The notes below the pieces were generated by a model. It searched no databases and was not told the DNA's origin. It saw only the letters and a program-made list of their open reading frames with translations. 62,178 nt of DNA from Streptomyces sp. AC550_RSS872 (lineage in GTDB: Bacteria; Actinomycetota; Actinomycetes; Streptomycetales; Streptomycetaceae), in contig NZ_JAGMUL010000010.1 in the NCBI RefSeq assembly GCF_019049285.1, positions 1 to 62,178 on the forward strand, given 5' to 3'. Position 1 is the first letter of the stretch. The number at the start of each line of letters is the position of its first letter. This document shows, one piece after another, positions 53,001 through 62,170 of this stretch. Made by a program: the position numbers and the translations under genes.

Positions 53001-55960
53001 GCGCCGCGGAACTGCTGCGGCGTCTGCAGAGCGAACAAGCGGCCCTGGGCGAGGCACATCACCTCACGCTCGCCGCCGTGCACCGCCTGGCCGGTGCCGG
53101 TGAACTGTTCGACACCCTGGTGGCCTTCGAGAACTATCCGGTCGACGCAAGCGCCGTGCGGACCGCAGCGGGCGAGGAGGCCGTACGGCTGGAGCAGGCC
53201 AGGGACGGGATGCACTATCCGCTGGGCCTGATGGCCGCCGCCGCTCCCGACGGGCTCGGGCTGCGGCTGATCCACCGGGCGGACCTGATCCCGCCGGAGC
53301 GGGCCGAGCAGGTCATGACCTGGCTGTGCGACGTACTGGAGTCTTTGGCGGCCGACCCCGGCCGGCCCGTCGAGCAGGTCGCCGGCCGGCCGGCCGGCAC
53401 CGCGTCACCCGTCCCACCGGCCGGTCCGACGCCGCACCGCGACCCCGTCGCGGTCTTCGCCGACCGGGTGGCCCAGACACCGGACCACCCGGCCGTCGCC
53501 GGCCAGGACCACACCGTCACCTACGCGGAACTCGACGCCTGGTCCGACCGGTTGGCCCGCACTCTCGCCGCGGCCGGGGCCGGGCCGCACAGCACGGTCG
53601 CCCTGCTCCTCGACCGCACACCCGCGATGATCGCCGCCCTGCTCGGGGTCCTGAAGGCGGGCGCCGGATACGTGCCGCTCGACCGGCGATTCCCCGCCCG
53701 GCGCATGCGCGAGATCATCGCCGAGTCCTCGGCCACCGTCCTGCTGGCCGACGGCGATGTTCCCGCAGACCTCGGGATCCCGGTCATCGCCCCGGACCCC
53801 GCCGAACCGTCCGGCGAGAGCGAGACAGCCGGCGCCGAACCGCGCCCGGTACCCGCACGAGCCCTGGCCTACGTCATGTACACCTCCGGATCGAGCGGGC
53901 GCCCCAAGGGCGTCGCGGTGTCCCGGCGCGAGATCGCCTGGCTCGCGGGACAGGACGCGTTGCGCACACCGCGACGAGTCCTCGTGCACAGCCCGCTCGC
54001 CTTCGACGCCTCCACCCTGGAGATCTGGGGCACCCTGCTCAACGGCGGCTGCGCGGTGCTCGCGCCCGGCGGCGACCCCGACACCGCCACGCTCGCCCGC
54101 GTCATCCGGGCGGGGCAAGTCACCCGGGCCTGGTTCACCGCCGGCCTGTTCCGCATCCTCGTGGAGGACGAGCCCTCGTGCTTCGCGGACCTGCGCGAGG
54201 TGTGGACCGGCGGGGACGTCGTCCCGCCCGCGACCGCGAAGGACCTCCTGCGCCGGCACCCCGGACTGACCCTGATGAACGGATACGGCCCGACCGAGAC
54301 CACCGTGTTCGCCACGGCCCACCGGATACCCGCCGCCGACACCGTCGGCGAGAGCGTCCCGATCGGACAGCCGCTGCCCGGCACCCGCATCCGTCTGCTC
54401 GACGACGCGCTGCGCCCGGTCCCCGACGGCTCCATCGGCGAGGTCTACATCGCGGGCGACGGAGTCGGCCGCGGCTACATCGCACAGCCTGGGCTCACCG
54501 CGGCGCGGTACGTCGCCGAGGTGGACGGTTCGGGCGAGCGGATGTTCCGCACCGGCGATCTCGCACGGCTCGGCCCGGACGGCCGGCTCGACTACGTCGG
54601 CCGGGTGGACGCACAGCTCAAGATCCGGGGATTCAGGGTCGAACCGGGCGAGACCGAGACGGCGTTGGCCACCCACCCGGCGGTCGCGCACTGCGTCGTG
54701 GTGGCGTCCGGTGAACCGGCGCGCGCACGTCTGACGGCGCACGTCGTCCCGGCAGCGGGACAGATGCCCGAGGAGGCCGAGCTGATCCGGTACGCCGAGG
54801 ACCTGCTGCCGGCCTACCAGATACCGGCGGCCGTCCAGATCCGCGACTGCCTGCCGGTGACACCCAACGGAAAGGTCGACCGGCAAGCCCTCGGCGCGGC
54901 GACCGCCGCACCCCGCCGCCTCGTCACCCCGGCCAACCAGGTCGAAGAAGCCCTCTGCGCGCTGTACCGCGAGGTGCTCGGCGTGGCCGAGGTCGGCACC
55001 GACGACGACTTCTTCGACCTGGGCGGCGACTCCCTGCTCGCGATGCGGCTCATCGGCAGGATCCGGCACCGGCTGGGCGGGCAGACCACCATCAGGGACC
55101 TCTTCCGCGACCCCACGGTCGCCGCTCTCGCCGCGCGTCACATCACCGGCGGCGCAATCGCGCCTGACACGGCCTTCGACACCGTGCTGCCGCTGCGCGC
55201 CGAGGGCACCAAAGCCCCGGTGTACTGTTTCCCCCCTGCGAGCGGGCTGGGCTGGCGGTACTCGGGACTGATCCGCGAACTCCCGCGCGGCATACCGATC
55301 TACGCCCTCCAGGCCCGCGGATACGACGACAAGGGCCCACTGCCGGGCACCGTGTCCGAGATCGCCGCCAACTACGCGGCGCGCATCACAGAGCTGTCAC
55401 CGGGCCCCTACCGGCTGCTCGGCTGGTCCTTCGGCGGACTGGTCGCCCACGAGGTCGCCAGGATGCTGCGCGACACGGGCAAGGAGGTGACGTTCCTCGC
55501 CCTCCTCGACACCGCGCCGGCGGACGGCGTGGCGACCCGTCTCCCCGACCACGCGACGATCCTGCGCTCGCTGCTCGAATCGGTCGACGGCCCGCCCGAG
55601 CGGCTGCCCGAGGACCTGACAGCGCACAGCGCCCAAGCGCTGCTGCGCGAACACGACAATCCCATGGTCGCCCTTCTGGGCGAGCGCTCCTCGCGCCTGG
55701 TGGAGATCGCACGGCACTTCACCGAACTCTCGGCCACACACACACCGGGCACCTTCGACGGCGACATGGTCTTCCTGCCCGCCGCCCGAGGCCGCGCCGA
55801 AGGCCCCCTGACCCAGGAGCGCTGGAACCCGTACGTCACCGGCACGATCACCACCCGCCCGATCGACTGCGAACACCACCAGATGCTCGACGCCCAACCG
55901 CTGCGCGACATCGGCAGCGTCCTGCGCGAGTTCATCGACGACACCGGAGCGGGCGCATGA
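38009..55960 (+). CDS. NRPS 2: five modules, C-A-T / C-A-MT-T / C-(A remnant)-T / C-A-T-E / C-A-T-TE
   Basis: A 5,983-residue synthetase. Module 5: D-accepting type C ([22 protein letters not shown]), as expected after an epimerase; A code DVWHVSYVDK (Ser class). Module 6: A code DIVQLGLVWK (Gly class) with an N-methyltransferase inserted (43,890-44,680; SAM loop LEIGVGNG), predicting sarcosine. Module 7: C (HHIAGDG, 45,545-46,860), then only about 100 residues (46,880-47,190) resembling the A C-terminal subdomain without P-loop, pocket or A10 Lys, then a normal PCP (GGHSLLA). Module 8: A code about DVGTAGVVAK, unassigned, A3 reading GTPRG, then PCP (GGDSI) and epimerase ([10 protein letters not shown]). 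Module 9: D-accepting type C ([22 protein letters not shown]); A code DALWWGGVFK (aliphatic, Val-like); PCP; thioesterase with GWSFGG (Ser 5807), which should hydrolyse or macrocyclise the nonapeptide. Confidence 0.95.
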
Positions 55961-56733
55961 CGAGCCGAGCACTGTCCGCGCATGTGATGCTCGGGCCCGC
56001 TGACGCACCGCACCGAGTCCTGTTCCTGCACTACGCGGGCGGGTCGGCCGTGTCGTTGCTACCGCTGGCCAGGACCCTGCCGGACGGCTGCGCCGTCGCA
56101 CTGCTGGAGGCCAACGACCGACAGGCACCGGCGAACTCCTTCACCGAGGCGGTGACCCGGCTCAGACCCGACTTCACGTCGCTGGTGGACCGGCCGGCCA
56201 CCGTCTTCGGCCACAGCATGGGGGCGCTGCTCGCGCACGCGCTCGTCATGGGGCTGCCGGCAGAACAACGCGGCCTGCTGCGCGACGTCGTCCTGTCAGG
56301 ATCCCGCTCGCCCGCCACGACGAGCCGGATCGCCTCGCATCCCCAGGCGCCGTTCACCCACCGGTCACGGGCCGAGCTGATCCAGGACCTCGACCGCTAC
56401 GGCGGCTGCCCGCCCGAGGTCTTCGCCGATCCACACATGCTCAACCTGGCCGTGACCGCCCTCGGCCAGGACCTGCAACTGGTCGACACCTACCGGGCGA
56501 CCACCCCCGCCCCGGCCGGCCATGCGCCGGACACCGGCGCGGCCTACCACGTCTGGTACGGGGCCGACGACGAGGAGGCATCCCTCCACGAGGCCCGGCG
56601 GTGGGCCGCCGACCTGCCCCGGCCACCCCGTCTGAAGGGCTTCCCCGGAGGCCACTTCTACCTGCTGGAACACCCTGAGGCAGCCGGCCACGCCCTGCGC
56701 CACCTCGTCACGACCGGAGATGGATCACCATGA
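55957..56733 (+). CDS. Type II thioesterase (canonical Ser nucleophile)
   Basis: A 258-residue editing thioesterase: [13 protein letters not shown] at the N-terminus, the elbow [11 protein letters not shown] with Ser, an acid in WYGADDEE and the His in [11 protein letters not shown]. This is the normal GHSMG form, in contrast to the Cys form at the start of the operon, so housekeeping removal of wrong or stalled acyl groups from PCPs is probably done by this protein. The ATG overlaps the NRPS stop (ATGA) and its own stop overlaps the reductase gene by 4 nt. Confidence 0.92.
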   Translation: MTSRALSAHVMLGPADAPHRVLFLHYAGGSAVSLLPLARTLPDGCAVALLEANDRQAPANSFTEAVTRLRPDFTSLVDRPATVFGHSMGALLAHALVMGLPAEQRGLLRDVVLSGSRSPATTSRIASHPQAPFTHRSRAELIQDLDRYGGCPPEVFADPHMLNLAVTALGQDLQLVDTYRATTPAPAGHAPDTGAAYHVWYGADDEEASLHEARRWAADLPRPPRLKGFPGGHFYLLEHPEAAGHALRHLVTTGDGSP

Positions 56734-57989
56734 CACGAGACCTCTACGAGCTGGGCGAGCTGCCCCCGCTGGGGGAAGTGCCGCGCCAGATGTACGCCGC
56801 CCTGATCCGTCAGGAGCGATACGGGATGCCGCAGAACGCGTTCAAGGTCGAAGTCGTGGACGTGCCCCCGCTCGGCCCCGGTCAGGTCCTGGTCCTGGTG
56901 ATGGCAGCCGGCATCAACTACAACGGCATCTGGGCCGGCCTGGGCACACCGGTCGACGTGATCGCCGCACGACAGCGCAAGGGCGACCCCCACGACTTCC
57001 ACATCGCCGGTTCGGAAGGATCGGGCGTGGTCTGGGCGACCGGCGAGGGCGCCACCCGGTTCCAGGCGGGCGAGCACGTCGTCTTCGGCGGGCTGAAATG
57101 GGACGAACAGGCCGACGACATCCGGCTCGGCGCCGATCCGACCACCTCGACGTCCCAGGCCGCCTGGGGCTACGAACTCAACTTCGGCACCTTCGCCCAG
57201 TTCACCGTCGTCGACGAGTACCAACTGCACCCCAAGCCGCAACGGCTCACCTGGGAGGAAGCCAGCTGCTTCCTCGCCGGCGGCGGCACCGCCTACCGCC
57301 AGCTGCGCGGCTGGGCACCGCACACTGTGCAGCCCGGCGACCCGGTGCTGGTGTGGGGTGGCTCCGGCAGCCTCGGGTCGATGGCGATCCAGATCGTCCA
57401 CCAGTTCGGCGGTGTGCCGATCGCGGTGGTGTCCAGCGAGGAGAAGGCCGAACACTGCCGAAGGCTCGGAGCCCAAGGCGTGATCAACCGCACCGAGTTC
57501 GACCACTGGGGCAGACTGCCCGACTACACCGACACCACCGCGTACAAGGACTGGCTCGACGGCGTACGCGCTTTCGGCCGCGCCTTCTGGGACGCGCTCG
57601 GCGAGCGCCGCTCACCCCGCATCGTGCTCGAACACCCGGGCCAGGACACACTCCCCACCTCGCTGTACCTCTGCGACAACGCCGGGATGGTGGTCACCTG
57701 CGCGGGAACCAGCGGCTACAACGGCGATGTGGACCTGCGCTATCTGTGGATGTTCCAGAAACGGTTGCAGGGCTCCCACTGCGCCAACACGCAGGAGTTC
57801 CGTGCGGTCACCGAACTGGTCGCGGCCGGCCGGCTCGACCCCTGCCTGAGCCGGACCGCGCCCTTCACGGACATCGCCGAACTGCACCAGCTCATGTACG
57901 ACAACGCCCATCCCCCGGGCAACATGGCCGTGCTGGTCAACGCCCCCGAGCCCGGGACAACCGGCCTGCCGGGCGAGGGCGCGAAGTGA
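56730..57989 (+). CDS. ccr: Crotonyl-CoA carboxylase/reductase-like enzyme (MDR superfamily)
   Basis: A 419-residue medium-chain reductase. CCR hallmarks: INYNGIWA (Asn of the CO2 site), AWGYELNFGTFAQF (conserved Glu, with Tyr where the characterised enzymes have Phe170), VLVWGGSGSLGS for NADPH, IVLEHPGQDT, and GSHCANTQE (the catalytic His). CCRs reduce 2-enoyl-CoA and carboxylate it to an alkylmalonyl-CoA. It is shorter than the usual 445 or so residues at both ends. No PKS lies in this operon, so it may make an alkylmalonyl or saturated branched acyl unit for the peptide's acyl cap, possibly with the adjacent racemase-like enzyme, or supply extender units for the PKS at the left. Overlaps on both sides show it belongs to the operon. 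Confidence 0.85.
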   Translation: MTRDLYELGELPPLGEVPRQMYAALIRQERYGMPQNAFKVEVVDVPPLGPGQVLVLVMAAGINYNGIWAGLGTPVDVIAARQRKGDPHDFHIAGSEGSGVVWATGEGATRFQAGEHVVFGGLKWDEQADDIRLGADPTTSTSQAAWGYELNFGTFAQFTVVDEYQLHPKPQRLTWEEASCFLAGGGTAYRQLRGWAPHTVQPGDPVLVWGGSGSLGSMAIQIVHQFGGVPIAVVSSEEKAEHCRRLGAQGVINRTEFDHWGRLPDYTDTTAYKDWLDGVRAFGRAFWDALGERRSPRIVLEHPGQDTLPTSLYLCDNAGMVVTCAGTSGYNGDVDLRYLWMFQKRLQGSHCANTQEFRAVTELVAAGRLDPCLSRTAPFTDIAELHQLMYDNAHPPGNMAVLVNAPEPGTTGLPGEGAK

Positions 57990-59134
57990 CCGCGCCGGCA
58001 CCTGACGCATGGCCGCCGCTGGGGTGGCTGCGCGTCCTGGACCTGACCCGGCTGCTGCCGGGCGGCTTCGCCACCCAGATCCTCGCCGATCTGGGCGCGG
58101 ACGTGGTCAAGATCGAGCCGCCCGGCGGGGACCCGCTGCGCCAGGTCGCGCCCGAGACGTTCGCGGCGCTGAACCGCAACAAGCGGTCCGCGGTGCTGGA
58201 CATCGTCCGCCCCGAGGGACGCAGCACCCTGCTGGACCTGCTGCCCGAGTACGACGTGGTGATCGAGAGCCACCGGCCCGGCGTACTGGACCGCCTCGGC
58301 CTGGGCTTCACCGAGCTGCGCCGCGCCAACCCGCGCGTGGTGCTCTGCTCGCTGTCGGGCTTCGGCCAGTCCGGCCCCTACGCCGAGCGTCCCGGCCACG
58401 ACGTGAACTTCCTTGCGCTGTCCGGATTCTTCGCGGTGCCCAACCGGCCGGGAGGCCGCACCGACCGGCCCGGCGTCCGCGTCGGCGATCTGGCAGGCTC
58501 GATGTACGCCGCGCTCTGCGTCGTGGTCGCCGCGCAGCACGCGTCCGCCACCGGGGCGGGCCAGCACGTCGACGTCTCCCTGCACGAAGCGGCCGCAGCC
58601 TGGGCCGGACCGCTCGCACTGCCGACGCTCAACCTTCACGACCCGGCCGACAGCCCCGTACTGACCGGCGACAACGACGTGTTCACCACGCGCGACGGCC
58701 GCCGACTGTCCTTCGCCACCTTCGAGGACAAGTTCTGGCGCGCCTTCCGCGACCGACTGGCAAACGAGTTCCCAGCGCTGGCCACCGATGCCTATGACCG
58801 CCGCGCCGACCGCACCCGGCACAAGGACGCGGTGTCCGCCCTGCTCACCGAGGTCTTCGCCACCCGGGACCTCGCCGCGTGGACCGAGGTGCTCGGCGAA
58901 CTGGACGTGCCCTGGGCACCCGTCTACGACAAGCCGCAGGACCTCGTCGACGACCCCCATGTCCGGGCCAGGAACCTCGTCACGACCGTGCCGGGCGCCC
59001 CCGGCGAACAGCGGTGGCACCAGATCCGCTTCCCGGTGCTGTTCGACGCGGGACTGGACTGCCACCGTGCACCCGCCCCCGCACTCGGCGAACACACCGC
59101 CGAGGTCCTCGCACCCATGGAACCGCGCTCATGA
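57986..59134 (+). CDS. Family III CoA-transferase fold, alpha-methylacyl-CoA racemase-like
   Basis: A 382-residue CaiB/BaiF-family protein. LRVLDLTRLLPGGFATQILADLG and DVVKIEPPGGDPLR are the N-terminal family signature. GHDVNFLALSGFF contains the His, and GVRVGDLAGSMYA the Asp, of the racemase His/Asp pair seen in AMACR/MCR, and fits racemases better than formyl-CoA transferases. AMACR enzymes invert the alpha-carbon of 2-methylacyl-CoAs. Next to the CCR-like gene this suggests handling of an alpha-branched acyl-CoA. The GTG at 57986 overlaps the reductase stop (GTGA). Alternative: CoA transfer between acids. Confidence 0.85.
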   Translation: MTAPAPDAWPPLGWLRVLDLTRLLPGGFATQILADLGADVVKIEPPGGDPLRQVAPETFAALNRNKRSAVLDIVRPEGRSTLLDLLPEYDVVIESHRPGVLDRLGLGFTELRRANPRVVLCSLSGFGQSGPYAERPGHDVNFLALSGFFAVPNRPGGRTDRPGVRVGDLAGSMYAALCVVVAAQHASATGAGQHVDVSLHEAAAAWAGPLALPTLNLHDPADSPVLTGDNDVFTTRDGRRLSFATFEDKFWRAFRDRLANEFPALATDAYDRRADRTRHKDAVSALLTEVFATRDLAAWTEVLGELDVPWAPVYDKPQDLVDDPHVRARNLVTTVPGAPGEQRWHQIRFPVLFDAGLDCHRAPAPALGEHTAEVLAPMEPRS

Positions 59135-60363
59135 CAGGAAAGGCCGAGATGCCCACGTCCCCACCGGACGCCGAGCCGCAACTCGCAAAGATCCTCGCCT
59201 CCGCCGACCGGGACACCCGCTACGGCGAACTCGCGGCACAAACGCCCGTGACCCGCGGCAGCTACACCGGCGATGTCGAGGTCTGGCTGATCACCGGCCA
59301 CGACGAGATCGTCACGGTGCTCAACGACCCCCGCTTCAGCAGCGATCTGACCGGGCAAGACCAAATTCCGCTGCCCGGCGCGGGGCTGCCGGACGACCTG
59401 CGCACCGCACTGACCTCGACACTCGCCGCATACGACCCGCCCGACCACACCAGACTGCGCCGACTGCTCTCCCACGCCTTCACCGCCCGCCGGGTGCAGC
59501 GGCTGCGCCCGCGCGTCGAGCACATCGTGGATGCCCTCCTCGCAGATCTGCCCGCCCACGCGGACGCCGACGGCACCGTGGACCTGATGGAGCACTTCGC
59601 CCACCAGCTGCCCATCCTGGTCATCGGAGAACTCCTCGGACTGCCGCCCGAGGACCAGCAACAGTGGCGTACCTCCGCAGAGGGACTCACCAGCGGTGAT
59701 CCGGACAGGGTCACCAACGACGCCCGGAACCTCATCGCATACATGCGCAAGGAGATCGCCGAGCGCCGCGACCCGCGGTACACGGCCGATGACCTGCTGA
59801 CGGCCTTGGCACGGGCCCGGGACGCCGGTGACCGGCTCACCGAGGACGAACTCGTCTCGACCGCGCTCAGCATCCTGCTCGCCGGACACCGCACCACCGC
59901 GCTTCTGGTCAGAACCATGGCCGTCCTCGTGCTCACCGCAGCGCTGCGACCCGGTGCGGCCGCGATCCCGGACCTGGTGGAGGAGATCCTGCGCCGTCAC
60001 GGGTCCGCCGAGATCGGCACCCTGCGCTTCGCCCGGGAACCGGTCGAGCTGGCCGGAGTGACCATCGAGCGCGGAGACCTGGTGCAGGTGGTTCTGGCGA
60101 GCGGCAACCGCGACCGCCGCCGGTTCACGGACCCCGACGCCATCGACCCGGCCCGGCCGGACAAGGCGCACCTGGCCTTCGGCCACGGGATCCACTACTG
60201 CCTGGGCGCCGCCCTCGCCCGGACCATGGCCGAAGTCGCACTGGCGGCCCTGTTCCGGGTCGCGCCGCGGCTGACACTGCACCAGGACGTTTCCCTACAG
60301 ACCACCGACCCGCGCTCGACGGCCCTGTCGGTGCGCATGACGACCGAGCAAGAAGACAGCTGA
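59131..60363 (+). CDS. Cytochrome P450 with altered I-helix (AGHRTT)
   Basis: A 410-residue P450. ExxR in EEILR (about 59980) and the haem loop FGHGIHYCLGAALAR with Cys (about 60181) are intact. The I-helix reads LLAGHRTTALL: the usual Glu/Asp is Arg. The ATG at 59131 overlaps the racemase stop (ATGA); an in-frame ATG at 59149 with AGGAAAGG in front is a credible alternative. It is likely a late oxidase of the peptide, or of its acyl chain, given the preceding acyl-CoA genes. It is distinct from the P450 coupled to the A-PCP gene. Confidence 0.88.
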   Translation: MTGKAEMPTSPPDAEPQLAKILASADRDTRYGELAAQTPVTRGSYTGDVEVWLITGHDEIVTVLNDPRFSSDLTGQDQIPLPGAGLPDDLRTALTSTLAAYDPPDHTRLRRLLSHAFTARRVQRLRPRVEHIVDALLADLPAHADADGTVDLMEHFAHQLPILVIGELLGLPPEDQQQWRTSAEGLTSGDPDRVTNDARNLIAYMRKEIAERRDPRYTADDLLTALARARDAGDRLTEDELVSTALSILLAGHRTTALLVRTMAVLVLTAALRPGAAAIPDLVEEILRRHGSAEIGTLRFAREPVELAGVTIERGDLVQVVLASGNRDRRRFTDPDAIDPARPDKAHLAFGHGIHYCLGAALARTMAEVALAALFRVAPRLTLHQDVSLQTTDPRSTALSVRMTTEQEDS

Positions 60364-60381
60364 GAAGAGACCAAGGAGCCC

Positions 60382-60594
60382 ATGATGACGAACCCGTTCG
60401 ACGACCCGGACGGCACCTTCTACGTTCTGGTCAACGACGAGGGACAGCACTCCCTGTGGCCGACATTCGCCGACGTCCCGCAAGGGTGGAACGTCGTGCA
60501 CGGTGAGGCGGACCGGCAGTCCTGCCTCGACTACATCGAGGAGAACTGGACTGACATGCGCCCCAAGAGCCTGATCCGCGCCATGGAACAGTGA
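60382..60594 (+). CDS. mbtH: MbtH-like NRPS chaperone
   Basis: A 70-residue MbtH-family protein with all hallmarks: [33 protein letters not shown] and the C-terminal [17 protein letters not shown]. These proteins bind adenylation domains and are required for their solubility or activity. A single copy here probably serves the stand-alone A domain and both large synthetases. AAGGAG precedes the tandem ATGATG; it starts 18 nt after the P450 stop. Confidence 0.95.
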   Translation: MMTNPFDDPDGTFYVLVNDEGQHSLWPTFADVPQGWNVVHGEADRQSCLDYIEENWTDMRPKSLIRAMEQ

Positions 60595-60625
60595 CTTGCC
60601 GCGGACTTCGAAACCGAGGCGGCCC

Positions 60626-60967
60626 GTGCAACGGACCCCGACGCACGCCAAGATCCATCGCACCACCGCGGCGCGGGCCGACCTCCACTACGCCGGCTCC
60701 CTGACGACCTCCTGCGGCCTGACGACGGCCGCGGGCATCGCGGAGAACGAGAAGGCGCAAGGCGCCGATGTCACCAACGGCGCCCGTCTGGAGACCCACG
60801 CGACCGCCGGCGCGCCCGGACCCGGGATGACCGGCGTCAATGGCACGGCCGATGAGCACCGGCCACACGTGGTGCACGTGGACGCGGCAAACCGACAGAT
60901 TCAGCTCGGGCACCATCCGGCAAAACCGGTGCCCGGCGACACGACACGACATTGCGGCCGGAGCTGA
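60626..60967 (+). pseudogene. panD: Aspartate 1-decarboxylase (PanD)-like, internally deleted and missing the catalytic Tyr
   Basis: A 113-residue reading frame that aligns without gaps to PanD up to residue 72 when started at the GTG 60626. Lys9 and His11 (AKIHR), Tyr22, the Gly24-Ser25 self-cleavage site (YAGSL), Arg54 and Thr57 (NGARLET) and Asn72 (GVNG) are kept; Tyr58, the proton donor, is His. About 25 residues containing the conserved HPGD strand are missing before RPHVVHVDAANR, and the usual length is about 139. PanD makes beta-alanine through a self-generated pyruvoyl group. With these losses it may be inactive or have changed function. The weak GAGG site and position 32 nt after mbtH place it last in the operon. 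Confidence 0.65.
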
Positions 60968-60971
60968 CATC

Positions 60972-61005
60972 GCCTGGCGCCCCCGCTGCTCCGGGGGCGC
61001 CAGGC
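60972..61005 (+). terminator. Strong terminator of the NRPS operon
   Basis: A perfect 13-bp G+C-rich stem with an 8-nt loop starts 5 nt after the PanD-like stop. It is the first strong hairpin after 20245 that I found, so the operon probably runs from there to here. Confidence 0.75.
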
Positions 61006-61321
61006 TCATCTGCGCAGACGAAGACTTCTTCGACACGGACACCGATCCGGGCCTCTGAGTGGGCATTTGATGTTGATTCGCGCCGACCGCTTCAACATAC
61101 TTTGCCTAGTTTAATTACCAACGCGCATGGCCTGAAATGCCTGGAAGCTCCCTACCAGTAGGGAGCTTCCAGCCCATTGCTAAATCAGACGGAATTCGAG
61201 CGGCATGTGCGAACTAAACGGGCGGTCCGATCGGCACTTCGGAGTGCGCGAATGTGCTCCTACAGGGCGAAGCGTCATGAAAGCTGCTGGCCTCAACGGT
61301 GACACATACCCCTGGACATCC
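61006..61321. other. AT-richer intergenic region, no gene seen
   Basis: About 316 nt without a credible reading frame. Roughly 61,070-61,270 is distinctly less G+C rich than the rest of the window and contains the 14-bp hairpin at 61141-61172. It looks like the right border of the cluster. Confidence 0.5.
61141..61172. terminator. Perfect 14-bp hairpin, bidirectional terminator
   Basis: CTGGAAGCTCCCTA and its exact complement flank a CCAG loop. It lies 136 nt beyond the operon terminator and is placed to stop residual + strand transcription, or - strand transcription from the right. Confidence 0.7.
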
Positions 61322-61612
61322 CTAAACGCCCACTGAGAGGGCGTTCACTCTGGGTTGCCGTTCGCGCCGGCGCCGGCGGGCTGGCTGCTGCGGGGCGCGG
61401 GCCACGGCCGTGTCGGGTACGACGGCGGCCTGGTCGGTCGCTGCGGCGCAGGCGCTGCAGGCATCGGCGGGCCGCCATAGCCGTCCGCCGCGTTCGCAGG
61501 CGAGGAGGAGGCGGATGGGGCCGTCGCAACCGCGGTGGCGGGGGTGCCAGAGGCAGCCGCGTTCGCGGCACTGGCAGATCCGCAGGTGCGGCGGGACCAC
61601 CGATGTGATCAC
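61322..61612 (-). CDS. Small Cys-rich hypothetical protein
   Basis: About 96 residues from a GTG start; the frame stays open to an ATG at 61717, but that extension looks random. The core has closely spaced Cys/His residues (ICQCRERGCLWHPRHRGCD, then LLLACERGG and ADACSACAAAT), which suggests zinc or metal binding. I think similar short proteins occur in other Streptomyces, but I know of no function. A 7-bp hairpin (61325-61345) covers its stop codon on this strand, which supports a real gene. It is probably unrelated to the NRPS cluster. Confidence 0.45.
   Translation of the reverse strand: MITSVVPPHLRICQCRERGCLWHPRHRGCDGPIRLLLACERGGRLWRPADACSACAAATDQAAVVPDTAVARAPQQPARRRRRERQPRVNALSVGV
61325..61345 (-). 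terminator. Hairpin overlapping the 3' end of the Cys-rich gene
   Basis: 7-bp arms (AACGCCC/GGGCGTT) around a 7-nt loop include the last codons of the - strand gene. Confidence 0.4.
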
Positions 61613-61784
61613 CGACGCCCTGGACCGGCTCCGCGCCCTCCCGAACCCCGGCTGACCAGCACCTTCCCGTCCCTGCGAGTAGCACCACCCCGACCGGAGC
61701 CGTGGAACCCGGCGCACACCCGACGCGACAACCGGGCACTCAACCTGCCCAGACTCCGAAAATCCCCACCCACACCCACCACAA

Positions 61785-61812
61785 AGGGCCCGTCAGCAAG
61801 CTGACGGGCCCT
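61785..61812 (-). terminator. Terminator of the SnoaL-like gene
   Basis: 13-bp arms (AGGGCCCGTCAGC and its complement) separated by 2 nt, followed on the - strand by TTTG. It lies 16 nt past the end of the SnoaL-like gene. Confidence 0.7.
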
Positions 61813-61828
61813 CATGAACGATCGAAGG

Positions 61829-62170
61829 CTAGGCGGTCATGGCGTCGCGTACGAGCGCCGTGTCCACGAACTGTTCGAAGCGGACGATGAGTCCGCCGCG
61901 GACGGTGAAGTGGTGGGCGACGCGGACGTTGACCGGTTTGCCGGTGGCCTTGTTGCCCGCGGTGTAGCGGGCCAGGACGACGACGTTCTCGCCGTCGACG
62001 ATGTAGGTGTCGTCGTGGGCGGTCCAGCCGTCCCAGTCCTGGCCCAGCTTCTCCATCACGCCGGCCGTGACGCCCTCGGGTGTGACGGGCCAGTGATCTT
62101 CAGGGAGCTGGGGTGTTCTGGTCTGATGTCCCGTCTTTTCGTTGGGATTTTGAGCTGGGGGAGCGGTCAT
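61829..62170 (-). CDS. SnoaL-like protein, apparently N-terminally truncated or rearranged
   Basis: 113 residues. From about residue 30 on (VTPEGVTAGVMEKLGQDWDGW, DDTYIVDGENVVVLARYTA, RVAHHFTVRGGLIVRFEQFVDT) it is a clear SnoaL-like/NTF2-fold protein of the stress-response type. The expected first 40 or so residues (the opening helix pair and the W/E-containing strand) are missing; the first 28 residues (Pro/Thr/Asn-rich) look unrelated. Either the gene is a 5'-truncated remnant or its start has been rearranged. The ATG at 62170 is 8 nt from the window end, so upstream context is unseen. Confidence 0.55.
   Translation of the reverse strand: MTAPPAQNPNEKTGHQTRTPQLPEDHWPVTPEGVTAGVMEKLGQDWDGWTAHDDTYIVDGENVVVLARYTAGNKATGKPVNVRVAHHFTVRGGLIVRFEQFVDTALVRDAMTA

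Noticed and set aside
60596..60967. TTG start at 60596 for the PanD-like gene
   Set aside because: The GTG at 60626 gives a gap-free register with PanD (Lys9, Ser25, Arg54) and has GAGG in front; the ten extra residues have no counterpart.
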